Assembly: GCA_022545875.1 (NCBI GenBank)
Contig: JAKEIF010000151.1
Location: 1-12,560, forward strand
Length of the DNA: 12,560 nucleotides
Direction of reading: 5' to 3'
DNA from: Nitrososphaera sp.
GTDB taxonomy: Archaea; Thermoproteota; Nitrososphaeria; Nitrososphaerales; Nitrososphaeraceae
This document shows positions 7,141-12,560 of this stretch, one piece after another. The stretch's first letter is position 1; each line of letters begins with the position of its first letter. The notes below the pieces were generated by a model. That model made no database searches and was not told the origin of the DNA. It saw only the letters and a program-made list of their open reading frames with translations. A program made the position numbers and the translations under genes.

Positions 7141-7329
7141 TCAGTTTACCCTTGAAGCTATTGCGGCCGTACCAAATGTCACTGCACTCCCTATTATGAG
7201 CACGAATCCTACATTTGCCCAGTTCACGTACGGAAAGTGTATGACAGGAAGGCCTACAGTGCTGAGGAAGAAAATCCCAGAGGCAGCGAGAAGGATGCCT
7301 ACAAAGATCAGCCCAAATACCTTGAACAT
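7141..7329 (-). CDS. Small two-helix membrane protein, unknown function
   Basis: A 62-residue protein starting MFKVFGLIFVGILLAASG, with one hydrophobic helix at about residues 3-22 and a second near 41-60, ending SRVN. The frame extends upstream to another ATG at 7404 (87 aa), but the added part is basic and cysteine-containing and has no promoter-like sequence at the right distance. An AT-rich element (AGTATTATTC, 7351-7360) sits about 26 bp before the ATG at 7329. I therefore favour the shorter, leaderless form. No named family is recognised. It lies on the same strand as ABCE1 but is separated from it by a TATA-like box. Confidence 0.6.
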   Translation of the reverse strand: MFKVFGLIFVGILLAASGIFFLSTVGLPVIHFPYVNWANVGFVLIIGSAVTFGTAAIASRVN

Positions 7330-7350
7330 TGAAAAATCTAGTTCAAAAAC

Positions 7351-7360
7351 GAATAATACT
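7351..7360 (-). promoter_or_regulatory. TATA-like box of the 62-aa membrane protein gene
   Basis: Minus-strand AGTATTATTC is centred about 26 bp upstream of the ATG at 7329. The spacing is right but the sequence is only a moderate match. Confidence 0.35.
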
Positions 7361-7516
7361 ATTTGAGCTAAGAACAATTGAGTTCGGGCACGACACTTTT
7401 TCATCTATTCTCATTCAGTAGCTTTGTTCTAGCCGGCGCGAAGCGAGCGTTCATTTTGTCATGAGGCGGCAATACTGACGCACCTTCCATTCTATAGCGT
7501 CGACGTGAGTAGCAAG

Positions 7517-7525
7517 ATTAAATTA
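7517..7525 (+). promoter_or_regulatory. TATA-like box of the 5S rRNA gene
   Basis: ATTAAATTA is centred about 25-26 bp upstream of the mapped-by-eye 5' end of 5S rRNA (about 7546), indicating independent transcription. The remaining bases between 7405 and 7516 show no gene or clear structure. Confidence 0.5.
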
Positions 7526-7545
7526 ACCCCTTTGTGAATGATTTG

Positions 7546-7665
7546 GTAAGCCGGTCATAGCGGCAGGGTGCGACCCGGTCCCATTCCGAACCCGGAAGTC
7601 AAACCTGCTGTCGCTGCTGTGTTACTGACCTGCGTGAGCGGTTGGGAAGCAGCAGTGCTGGCACC
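7546..7665 (+). rRNA. rrf: 5S ribosomal RNA, solitary
   Basis: Large-subunit 5S rRNA. The region contains the archaeal 5S core CATAGCGGCAGGG followed by CCCGGTCCCATTCCGAAC and CCGGAAGTCAAACCTGCTGT. Terminal helix I can be formed by GCCGGU (7550-7555) with GCUGGC (7657-7662), and helix II by GCGGCAGG with the CCTGCTGTCGC segment. The total of about 120 nt is normal. Ends are estimated to within a few bases from the haloarchaeal-like TAAG-x-CGG start and the helix I partner. A short T-run (CCTTTTA, 7664-7670) follows directly and may serve as terminator. No 16S, 23S or tRNA gene is adjacent, matching the unlinked 5S arrangement known in thaumarchaea. The convergent protein gene ends at 7668. 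Confidence 0.92.
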
Positions 7666-7667
7666 TT

Positions 7668-8243
7668 TTATGCTCCAACATCTTCTCCAAGGTGGATCGC
7701 CTTTATTAGTTTCCTTACGTCATACGCGATTCTGTCAATTATTCCAAATGAAGAAGCAAGTCCATTAGGATCCCAGGCTCTGGTCTCGATGACGCAACAA
7801 TAGTTTGAGGCCCTGAGAGTGATCCTTTTCACCTCTTCTTTCATGATCGACTTTGAGAATTCATCTGACAAAGTGCTATCCTTTGCGAGAATTGTTGAAA
7901 TGACTCCGCCGCTCCAGCCAAGCCGGGTGACCTCGCCTTCAAGGAGTTCGTAGTACGGCCCGGCATCCAAAAGCTTGTGGGCATTGTCATCTCCCTCCAC
8001 GATAGAATCATTTTCAACGACGCAGTAGATGTTAAAGAAAGGGCCCATTCTCACGACTTCTTCGACTCCAAGGAAATCTACGTTGCCGCTTAGCATTCTG
8101 ATAAAGCCGTCTCTGTTTGAAAGCCATCTCTCAAAATACGGCCTCCGTACAGGATGTACGTCAAGCTCGATGCTGCCTATTCTTGAGCTATAGCCGTTCT
8201 CTTCAAGGGAGTTGACCAGACTATCTAGCTCAAAGACAGGCAT
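7668..8243 (-). CDS. Conserved-looking protein of unknown function, in operon with leucyl aminopeptidase
   Basis: A soluble, acidic 191-residue protein with no signal peptide, membrane segment or metal-binding motif that I can identify. Noticeable segments are IELDVHPVRRPYFERWL (residues 25-41), DAGPYYELLEGEVTRLGWSGG (93-113), and a C-terminal ASNYCCVIETRAWDPNG stretch (145-161) with paired cysteines. It looks globular with mixed alpha/beta character. The ATG lies six bases after the aminopeptidase TGA, so the two genes are almost certainly cotranscribed. The stop codon lies in the T-run just after the 3' end of the 5S rRNA gene on the other strand. I do not recognise the family. Its length and operon position make it a real gene. 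Confidence 0.8.
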   Translation of the reverse strand: MPVFELDSLVNSLEENGYSSRIGSIELDVHPVRRPYFERWLSNRDGFIRMLSGNVDFLGVEEVVRMGPFFNIYCVVENDSIVEGDDNAHKLLDAGPYYELLEGEVTRLGWSGGVISTILAKDSTLSDEFSKSIMKEEVKRITLRASNYCCVIETRAWDPNGLASSFGIIDRIAYDVRKLIKAIHLGEDVGA

Positions 8244-8249
8244 GGCTCA

Positions 8250-9761
8250 TCACGGCTGCTGCGGCTTTTCGTCTTCTGCAAGTAGCCGGACAAGCGTCCT
8301 TACGCCAAAGCCCGTGGCGCCTTTCGGATTATAGCTTCGCTCAAAAGTGCCGTCCTGGGTCCAAGCAGTTCCTGCAATGTCCACATGTGTCCAAGGTACT
8401 CCATTGACAAAGTTAGAGAGGAACGCGGCAGCAGTGATTGCGCCGCCAGGCCTGCCGCCGATATTACGAATGTCGGCAAAAGTGCTTTTTATCTGTTCAT
8501 GGAATTCTTCGTATAGCGGCAGTTCCCACATTTTTTCTCCGGTTTTGTCTGAATGTTTGCGTAGCCTGTCTGTGAGCTGCTTGTTTGTGCTGACTAGAGC
8601 GGCAACATTGGATCCAAGCGCGATTATGGCTGCGCCTGTCAGAGTCGCCAGATCGATCACTGCTTTTGGCGAATATGTTGCTATCCCGTATGCAAGCGCA
8701 TCGGCAAGTATCATCCGGCCCTCTGCGTCGGTGTTGAGAACTTCGACTGTCTTGCCGTTGTACATTTTGACAATATCACCGGGGCGGTATGAAGTAGAAG
8801 AAGGCATGTTTTCGGCAGATGGAACGATTGCAACAATATTTACTGCAAGCTTTAGTGACGCCGCGGCGCGCATGACGGCAAGCACCGTGCACCCGCCGCA
8901 CTTGTCAAACTTCATTTCATCCATCTTTTCGCCCGGCTTGATCGAAATGCCGCCTGTATCAAACGTCACTGCCTTTCCCACAAGCAAGTATGGCTTTTGG
9001 TCGCTGGGAGCTCCGTTGTATTCAAGTATGATTAGTTTTGGAGGGTTATTGCTCCCCTTCCCCACGGCGACGATTCCACCCATCCCCATGTTTTCCAATT
9101 CATATCGATCGATAATCCGCGATTTCATTCCATAATCTTGGGCGAGTGAACTTGCGATTCCGGCCAGCTGTGCGGGAGAGCAGTCATTTGGCGGCATGTT
9201 GCCGATGTCTCGTCCGAAATTCACAGCCTCGACCACAAGGCTCGTCCTCTCTGCTATCGACTGGAATTTAGGCGAATCAGAGTTTATCAGAATGGTTATC
9301 TCTTCAACCTTGGAAGGAGGACCCTTGCCGGTGTCCGGTGCCTTGTACCTGTCAAATGAATAAAGCGCAAGAGCCGCGCCCTCAGTCATTGCCTCTATGA
9401 GGCCCTCATCGATACTGGAGAACTGTAGCATCGAGAATTCCTTGACGCCTAGCTCTTTTGCCTTGTGCGCGGCTTTTCCCGCACAAATTCGAGCGCTCTC
9501 GTCAACGAATTTCTCGCGCTTGCCCAAGCCAAGCAACATTATCTTTTTCATCGGTCCCTTTCCTAGCGTGTATACAAGTACGCTCGAACCAAATGTTCCC
9601 CGAAACTCTTTGTTTTCCAGGGTCTCCTTGATTGACGCAAACACCGCGGGGTCCAGTTCCTTAGACTGCGAAAAATCGTTTTCCCCTTCAAAGACGCCTA
9701 TTACCAGAAGTGTAGTCTGTTTCTGGTCGATCTTTGCCTTCTCGACCTTGATCTGAACCAT
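8250..9761 (-). CDS. pepA: Leucyl aminopeptidase (M17 family)
   Basis: Cytosolic two-metal aminopeptidase that releases N-terminal residues from peptides, normally a hexamer. Numbered from a TTG at 9779 (509 aa), the ligand set is complete: K269 and D274 in VGKAVTFDTGGISIKPG, D292 in KFDKCGG, and D351 and E353 in the family signature NTDAEGRM (349-356), with the catalytic arginine R355. The N-terminal half (to about residue 170) is the usual less conserved macrodomain-like region. The ATG at 9761 (503 aa, starting MVQIKVEKAKIDQ) is preferred over the TTG at 9779, because a TATA-like box lies about 28 bp upstream of it. It is the first gene of an operon with an unknown 191-aa protein. Confidence 0.95.
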   Translation of the reverse strand: MVQIKVEKAKIDQKQTTLLVIGVFEGENDFSQSKELDPAVFASIKETLENKEFRGTFGSSVLVYTLGKGPMKKIMLLGLGKREKFVDESARICAGKAAHKAKELGVKEFSMLQFSSIDEGLIEAMTEGAALALYSFDRYKAPDTGKGPPSKVEEITILINSDSPKFQSIAERTSLVVEAVNFGRDIGNMPPNDCSPAQLAGIASSLAQDYGMKSRIIDRYELENMGMGGIVAVGKGSNNPPKLIILEYNGAPSDQKPYLLVGKAVTFDTGGISIKPGEKMDEMKFDKCGGCTVLAVMRAAASLKLAVNIVAIVPSAENMPSSTSYRPGDIVKMYNGKTVEVLNTDAEGRMILADALAYGIATYSPKAVIDLATLTGAAIIALGSNVAALVSTNKQLTDRLRKHSDKTGEKMWELPLYEEFHEQIKSTFADIRNIGGRPGGAITAAAFLSNFVNGVPWTHVDIAGTAWTQDGTFERSYNPKGATGFGVRTLVRLLAEDEKPQQP

Positions 9762-9784
9762 GATGTATTGACAGAACAATGAAC

Positions 9785-9794
9785 TTTATTTTAA
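9785..9794 (-). promoter_or_regulatory. TATA box of the aminopeptidase operon
   Basis: Minus-strand TTAAAATAAA is centred about 28 bp before the ATG at 9761 and only about 10 bp before the alternative TTG at 9779, which argues for the ATG start and a nearly leaderless mRNA. Confidence 0.55.
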
Positions 9795-9835
9795 CTTTAG
9801 AAGTCAGAGATTGGAATAGCCGAATCGAAGAGCAG

Positions 9836-9844
9836 CTATAAATA
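9836..9844 (+). promoter_or_regulatory. Strong TATA box of the PRC-barrel-like repeat gene
   Basis: CTATAAATA is a near-ideal archaeal TATA box, centred about 33 bp before the ATG at 9873. The predicted start site is near 9866-9868, giving a leader of about five bases. Confidence 0.65.
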
Positions 9845-9848
9845 GGCA

Positions 9849-9867
9849 GAACATGAATTAATTGTTC
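9849..9867. repeat. Operator-like inverted repeat GAACA-N9-TGTTC
   Basis: Two 5-bp arms (GAACA at 9849-9853, TGTTC at 9863-9867) flank an AT-rich 9-bp spacer. The element lies between the TATA box and start codon of the repeat-protein gene, over the expected transcription start. It is short and could occur by chance. Confidence 0.25.
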
Positions 9868-9872
9868 AGATT

Positions 9873-10448
9873 ATGGCCTCCGGCAAATACTTTAACAGAG
9901 GTGTAAAGGCGTTGGATGCTCCGCATGTTGGTCACGTCGTTCGAGAAACTTCAGACATGATCGTAGTCTTTGGTCAGGGAGACGACAGGTATGACATACC
10001 AAAGTCAGCCATCAAGTTTGCGGCAGCCAATGTTCTAATCAATTTGCCATTTCACGAGATCGTAAAGAAGTATAAAGTTAGCAGGGAGGAGCCACTGCCC
10101 ACTGATGCCAAGACAGCAACTGCAGACACGATAGAAGCAGTTGACTTGGCGACATATGAGGGAAGATATCCAAAGTCGCTTTTCAACAAAGGCGTTAGGA
10201 CCCAGGATGAAGAGCACATCGGTCACGTAATGATGGAAGCCAAGAGCAAGATCGTGGTTTTTGGCCACTACGATTGGAGATTTGACATCCCCAAGAACAA
10301 AATCATTGCAGTTGGAAGAAACGTCATCATCGGAGTAGACTACAAAGACGTTTTCAAGTACAAAGTCGACAGAAAGGCAGACCTACCAGGCGGCGGGTCT
10401 GTGAAAAAGTTGGGTGATGTCCCGGATTTTCCCAATTTCATGGGTTAG
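9873..10448 (+). CDS. Tandem-repeat PRC-barrel-like protein
   Basis: A 191-residue soluble, charged protein built of two homologous halves. Residues about 6-76 (YFNRGVKALDAPHVGHVVRE, then IVVFGQGDDRYDIPKSAI, then LINLPFHEIVKKYKV) match about 103-172 (LFNKGVRTQDEEHIGHVMME, then IVVFGHYDWRFDIPKNKI, then IIGVDYKDVFKYKV). The pattern of a G-H-V turn, a hydrophobic strand and D-I-P-K-x-x-I resembles PRC-barrel or DUF2171-type small beta-barrels, which often mediate RNA or protein contacts. That family link is a judgement from pattern only. A linker of about 25 residues separates the halves, and a glycine/proline tail follows. The very good TATA box suggests strong expression. The TAG stop overlaps the TAA of the opposing DCC-like gene. 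Confidence 0.85.
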   Translation: MASGKYFNRGVKALDAPHVGHVVRETSDMIVVFGQGDDRYDIPKSAIKFAAANVLINLPFHEIVKKYKVSREEPLPTDAKTATADTIEAVDLATYEGRYPKSLFNKGVRTQDEEHIGHVMMEAKSKIVVFGHYDWRFDIPKNKIIAVGRNVIIGVDYKDVFKYKVDRKADLPGGGSVKKLGDVPDFPNFMG

Positions 10449-10861
10449 AATCTAAAGGTCGCCCCGTGGCTCAATAGCTTCAAAATCCGCCTCAGGGTGT
10501 TCGTCGACGTAAAGCACGACATGCCTTGCTCGTATTCGCAGGCGATCGCAGAATCGGAACGATCCTTGCTGCCCCGACCCGCAAGCATTCCAAAGGCAAT
10601 TTCCTTTGTCACACGCGGCAGACCAGACCTGGCTCCAAAAGCTCCATTCCTGTTGACTAGCCAGAACATTTTCGTTGCATCGTACCCTGCGGGAAAAATG
10701 ATGCTCTTGGCTTGCCTTGCTTCTGGTGAATAGTAGTGGCCGGCGATTCTTATCCACCCCCTCGAAAGGCTCTTTGCGATCTGGGCAAACCTTGTGCACG
10801 AATAGCACTTGTCGTCATATATCAACAGAGGCCGCATGAAAAGCGACGATATCGACGACAT
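10445..10861 (-). CDS. DCC/DUF393-like small thiol oxidoreductase-type protein
   Basis: Numbered from the ATG at 10867 (140 aa), the protein has LLIYDDKCYSCTRFAQIA (residues 14-31). This matches the DCC family hallmark, an aspartate followed closely by CxxC (C21, C24), near the N-terminus of a small thioredoxin-like fold. The remainder is basic and includes a FWLVNRNGAFGARSG segment (68-82), as in DUF393 proteins where a strand and small domain follow. Function in the family is poorly known; a thiol-disulphide role is usually assumed. The start is ambiguous: ATGs at 10867, 10861 and 10837 are all in frame, and a TATA-like box at 10882-10890 favours 10861. No signal peptide is obvious. The stop overlaps the stop of the convergent repeat-protein gene. 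Confidence 0.72.
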   Translation of the reverse strand: MSSISSLFMRPLLIYDDKCYSCTRFAQIAKSLSRGWIRIAGHYYSPEARQAKSIIFPAGYDATKMFWLVNRNGAFGARSGLPRVTKEIAFGMLAGRGSKDRSDSAIACEYEQGMSCFTSTNTLRRILKLLSHGATFRF

Positions 10862-10881
10862 GTGCATAATTCGTGTCAGAA

Positions 10882-10890
10882 CCTATTAAG
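10882..10890 (-). promoter_or_regulatory. TATA-like box of the DCC-like gene
   Basis: Minus-strand CTTAATAGG is centred about 25 bp before the ATG at 10861, suggesting leaderless initiation there instead of at 10867. Confidence 0.35.
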
Positions 10891-10949
10891 TCTTGGTCAG
10901 GCTCAAGAGTAAGATTACATAGGAGTTCTTGTGCTATCTGCGGAGCTAG

Positions 10950-10959
10950 CTTTTTATCT
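10950..10959 (+). promoter_or_regulatory. TATA-like box upstream of the transketolase-epimerase fusion gene
   Basis: CTTTTTATCT resembles the TTTTTATC element in front of the LarA-like gene. It predicts a start site near 10981 and a leader of about 27 bases. The leader would contain GGAG (10995-10998), nine bases before the ATG at 11008, a reasonable ribosome binding site. Confidence 0.45.
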
Positions 10960-10960
10960 T

Positions 10961-10978
10961 GCTCTGAAGAGCTTTTTT
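10961..10978 (+). terminator. Hairpin plus T6, intrinsic-terminator-like
   Basis: GCTC-TGAA-GAGC forms a four-bp stem with a TGAA tetraloop (extendable to five pairs with a two-base loop), followed at once by six T residues. It lies between the presumed TATA box and start site of the fusion gene. It may stop transcripts coming from the upstream plus-strand gene, or be coincidental. Confidence 0.3.
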
Positions 10979-11007
10979 GTGTTACAGTTTACGCGGAGAG
11001 TGTGAGA

Positions 11008-12560
11008 ATGGGTTTTAACATGCGTTACCTTGACCTGAAAAGAAGAATCCGAGATGTTCGGATGTGGGCAATCCAGGGCATTGCAGAGGCAGGCTCGGGA
11101 CATCCGGGTGCGTCTTTCTCTGCGGCCGAGATCATGGGCACTTTGTATTTTAGGAAAATGAAGCATGAGCCGTCCAACCCCACGTGGGAGGACAGAGACT
11201 ATTTCATTAATTCAAAGGCGCATTCTGCGCCGGGGTTCTATTCTACCCTCGCCATGGCAGGGTATTTCCCCCCGGAGGAGCTCAGGACGCTGCGAAAGCT
11301 GGGGTCCAGGCTGCAGGGACACCCTGTGAGATTTTCTGAACGGCAGAGAGATCACAGTGTACCGGGCGTTGAATACTCGGGAGGATCCGAGGGCATTGGG
11401 CTTTCGGTTGGAATTGGGATAGCCCTTGCCAAAAGACTCGACGACAGAGAGAACCGAATCTATGTGCTCATAGGAGATGGTGAATCAAATGAGGGCCAGA
11501 TCTGGGAAGCTTCGATGGCGGCCGGCAAGTTCAAGCTGGATAACATAGTCGCGGTACTTGACAGAAATAGGATCCAGCAGGATGGCTTTACGGAAGACAT
11601 TATGCCACTTGACCCTACAAAGGATAAATGGGCCGCGTTTAACTGGCAAGTCTTTGAAGTCGACGGGCACAGAGTCGAGCAGATAGTTGACGCGCTGAAT
11701 AGGGCGGCTCAGATACACGACAAGCCCGTCATGATAGTGGCCAATACCGTCAAGGGCAACGGGATACGCCATATGGCAAACAACCCCCAGTGGCACGGAA
11801 AGGCCCCTCCTCGGAAGCACACCCCCATATTACTAGAAGAGCTCGAAAGCGAAATGCTGATTGCCCCATCGATCATCGCCGGCGAGCGCGAGAATTACGA
11901 GGACAAGATAAGAAAGGTAGAGCGCGAAGGCGTCGAAATGATCCACCTCGATGTAATGGATGGCAGGTTTGTCCCAAATACCACGTTCTTTGCCGACACG
12001 ATAAAAAAACTGCGCAGGCTGACCAGCTTGCCGTTTGACGCCCATTTGATGATTGAGCGGCCCCTTGAGCAGGTGCAGGAATACATTGATGCAAGATGCG
12101 ACATTATTACCGTGCACGCAGAGGCCTGCACCGGCGAAGAATTTGTGAAAATTCAGGACAAGCTTATCGCAAACGGGATAAGCCCCGGAATCGCGATAAA
12201 CCCGGCGACTGACGTCCCAGACTGGCTTTACTCCTGCCTCCACGATCTTGACGTTATTATCGTAATGTCTGTGAATCCGGGGTTCGCAGGCCAAAAGTTT
12301 ATGCCCGAAGTCATTCCAAAGATGGTGTCACTTAACAAAAAGCTCAGAGAACGCGGATTCAAGGGATACATTGAAGCAGACGGCGGGATTGACGCAACCA
12401 CTCTCCAGCAGGTCTATGACGCAGGGGCCAGGATATTTGTCGCGGGCAACGCGGTTTACGGGGGAGGAGACATCCACGGGGCAATAATACAGCTGAGACA
12501 CAAGGCCGCAGTTGCCCTTGAGCGTAAATTGCTTGACCATTCTACACATCTTGGGATAAG
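11008..12560 (+). CDS. Transketolase N-terminal subunit fused to ribulose-phosphate 3-epimerase (3' end outside window)
   Basis: One uninterrupted frame of 517 codons, still open at the window end. Residues 1-282 are a full archaeal-type transketolase N-terminal (ThDP-binding) subunit: AGSGHPGAS (28-36), SKAHSAPG (69-76, SKGH in most relatives), GGSEGIGLSVG (125-135), the GDGESNEGQIWEA signature (156-168) and WHGKAPP near its end. Residue 283 is the methionine of MLIAPSI, the normal start of ribulose-phosphate 3-epimerase, which runs to about 507. Its metal ligands H313, D315, H346 and D458 are all present (IHLDVMDGRFVPN, FDAHLM, EADGGID), with SVNPGFAGQKF (421-431). There is no linker. The epimerase converts ribulose 5-phosphate to xylulose 5-phosphate, the ketol donor of transketolase. 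The transketolase C-terminal half is not in the window. ATG 11008 has GGAG nine bases upstream; ATG 11020 is the alternative. Confidence 0.93.
   Translation, partial: MGFNMRYLDLKRRIRDVRMWAIQGIAEAGSGHPGASFSAAEIMGTLYFRKMKHEPSNPTWEDRDYFINSKAHSAPGFYSTLAMAGYFPPEELRTLRKLGSRLQGHPVRFSERQRDHSVPGVEYSGGSEGIGLSVGIGIALAKRLDDRENRIYVLIGDGESNEGQIWEASMAAGKFKLDNIVAVLDRNRIQQDGFTEDIMPLDPTKDKWAAFNWQVFEVDGHRVEQIVDALNRAAQIHDKPVMIVANTVKGNGIRHMANNPQWHGKAPPRKHTPILLEELESEMLIAPSIIAGERENYEDKIRKVEREGVEMIHLDVMDGRFVPNTTFFADTIKKLRRLTSLPFDAHLMIERPLEQVQEYIDARCDIITVHAEACTGEEFVKIQDKLIANGISPGIAINPATDVPDWLYSCLHDLDVIIVMSVNPGFAGQKFMPEVIPKMVSLNKKLRERGFKGYIEADGGIDATTLQQVYDAGARIFVAGNAVYGGGDIHGAIIQLRHKAAVALERKLLDHSTHLGI

Noticed and set aside
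8230-8255. GTGATGA on the minus strand as a C box of a small RNA
   Set aside because: It lies at the aminopeptidase stop/next start junction and no D box follows at a suitable distance.
8347-9135. 262-codon open frame on the plus strand
   Set aside because: It is the antisense shadow of leucyl aminopeptidase, whose own frame has all metal ligands; the predicted product is low-complexity and serine/proline-rich.
10452-10808. 118-codon minus-strand frame overlapping the DCC-like gene
   Set aside because: It is out of frame with the CxxC protein, shows no family motif, and the DCC-like frame fits the flanking gene ends better.
11833-12294. 153-codon open frame on the minus strand
   Set aside because: It is antisense to the epimerase domain of the fusion, whose conserved motifs define the real frame.
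1-12560. Mobile elements, CRISPR arrays, prophage genes or tRNA genes
   Set aside because: No repeat-spacer pattern, transposase or integrase motif, terminal inverted repeat or tRNA T-loop/anticodon pattern was seen; the genes are housekeeping-like and uniform in composition.

Overview
The window looks like part of a chromosome from an ammonia-oxidising thaumarchaeon, probably a Nitrososphaera-like lineage. It encodes archaeal TATA-binding protein, an ABCE1/Rli1 ribosome-recycling ATPase, a Trm5-type tRNA methyltransferase and an Ard1/RimI-type N-terminal acetyltransferase closely resembling the Sulfolobus enzyme. A 5S rRNA gene stands alone, away from any 16S/23S genes. Most gene heads have a TATA-like box about 22-31 bp before the start codon, so leaderless or nearly leaderless mRNAs are likely. 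GC content is moderate. No amo or other diagnostic ammonia-oxidation gene is present, so the lineage call is inference.

Layout, left to right. TBP (+, 5' end cut by the window) meets pyrE (-) tail to tail with no spacer. pyrE and a LarA/DUF2088-like gene (+) diverge from one short shared AT-rich promoter element. The LarA-like gene ends on the same CTAG as an M50 membrane protease (-). The protease diverges from an N-acetyltransferase (+), which is followed by a 74-aa two-helix membrane protein (+). That gene overlaps the end of trm5 (-) by 11 bp. trm5 is translationally coupled (TAATG) to the upstream ABCE1 gene (-). Upstream of ABCE1 lie a 62-aa membrane protein (-) and the solitary 5S rRNA gene (+). 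Next comes a two-gene operon (-) of leucyl aminopeptidase and an unrecognised 191-aa protein, a tandem-repeat PRC-barrel-like protein (+), and a small DCC/DUF393-like protein (-). The window closes with a long frame (+) that is still open at the last base.

The main discovery candidate is this last frame (11008 to the end). It joins, without a stop codon and with essentially no linker, a complete archaeal-type transketolase N-terminal (thiamine diphosphate-binding) subunit to a complete ribulose-phosphate 3-epimerase with all metal ligands. The epimerase makes xylulose 5-phosphate, the ketol donor of transketolase, so the fusion links consecutive steps of the non-oxidative pentose phosphate pathway. 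Whether a further domain follows lies outside the window.

Secondary points: a LarA-family protein that seems to have lost the residues holding the nickel-pincer cofactor; opposing stop codons that abut or overlap at nearly every convergent gene pair; a bidirectional TATA element; and a 14-bp perfect palindrome at the presumed transcription start of ABCE1. I saw no mobile element, CRISPR array, tRNA or phage gene. No stretch longer than 300 bp lacks a gene.
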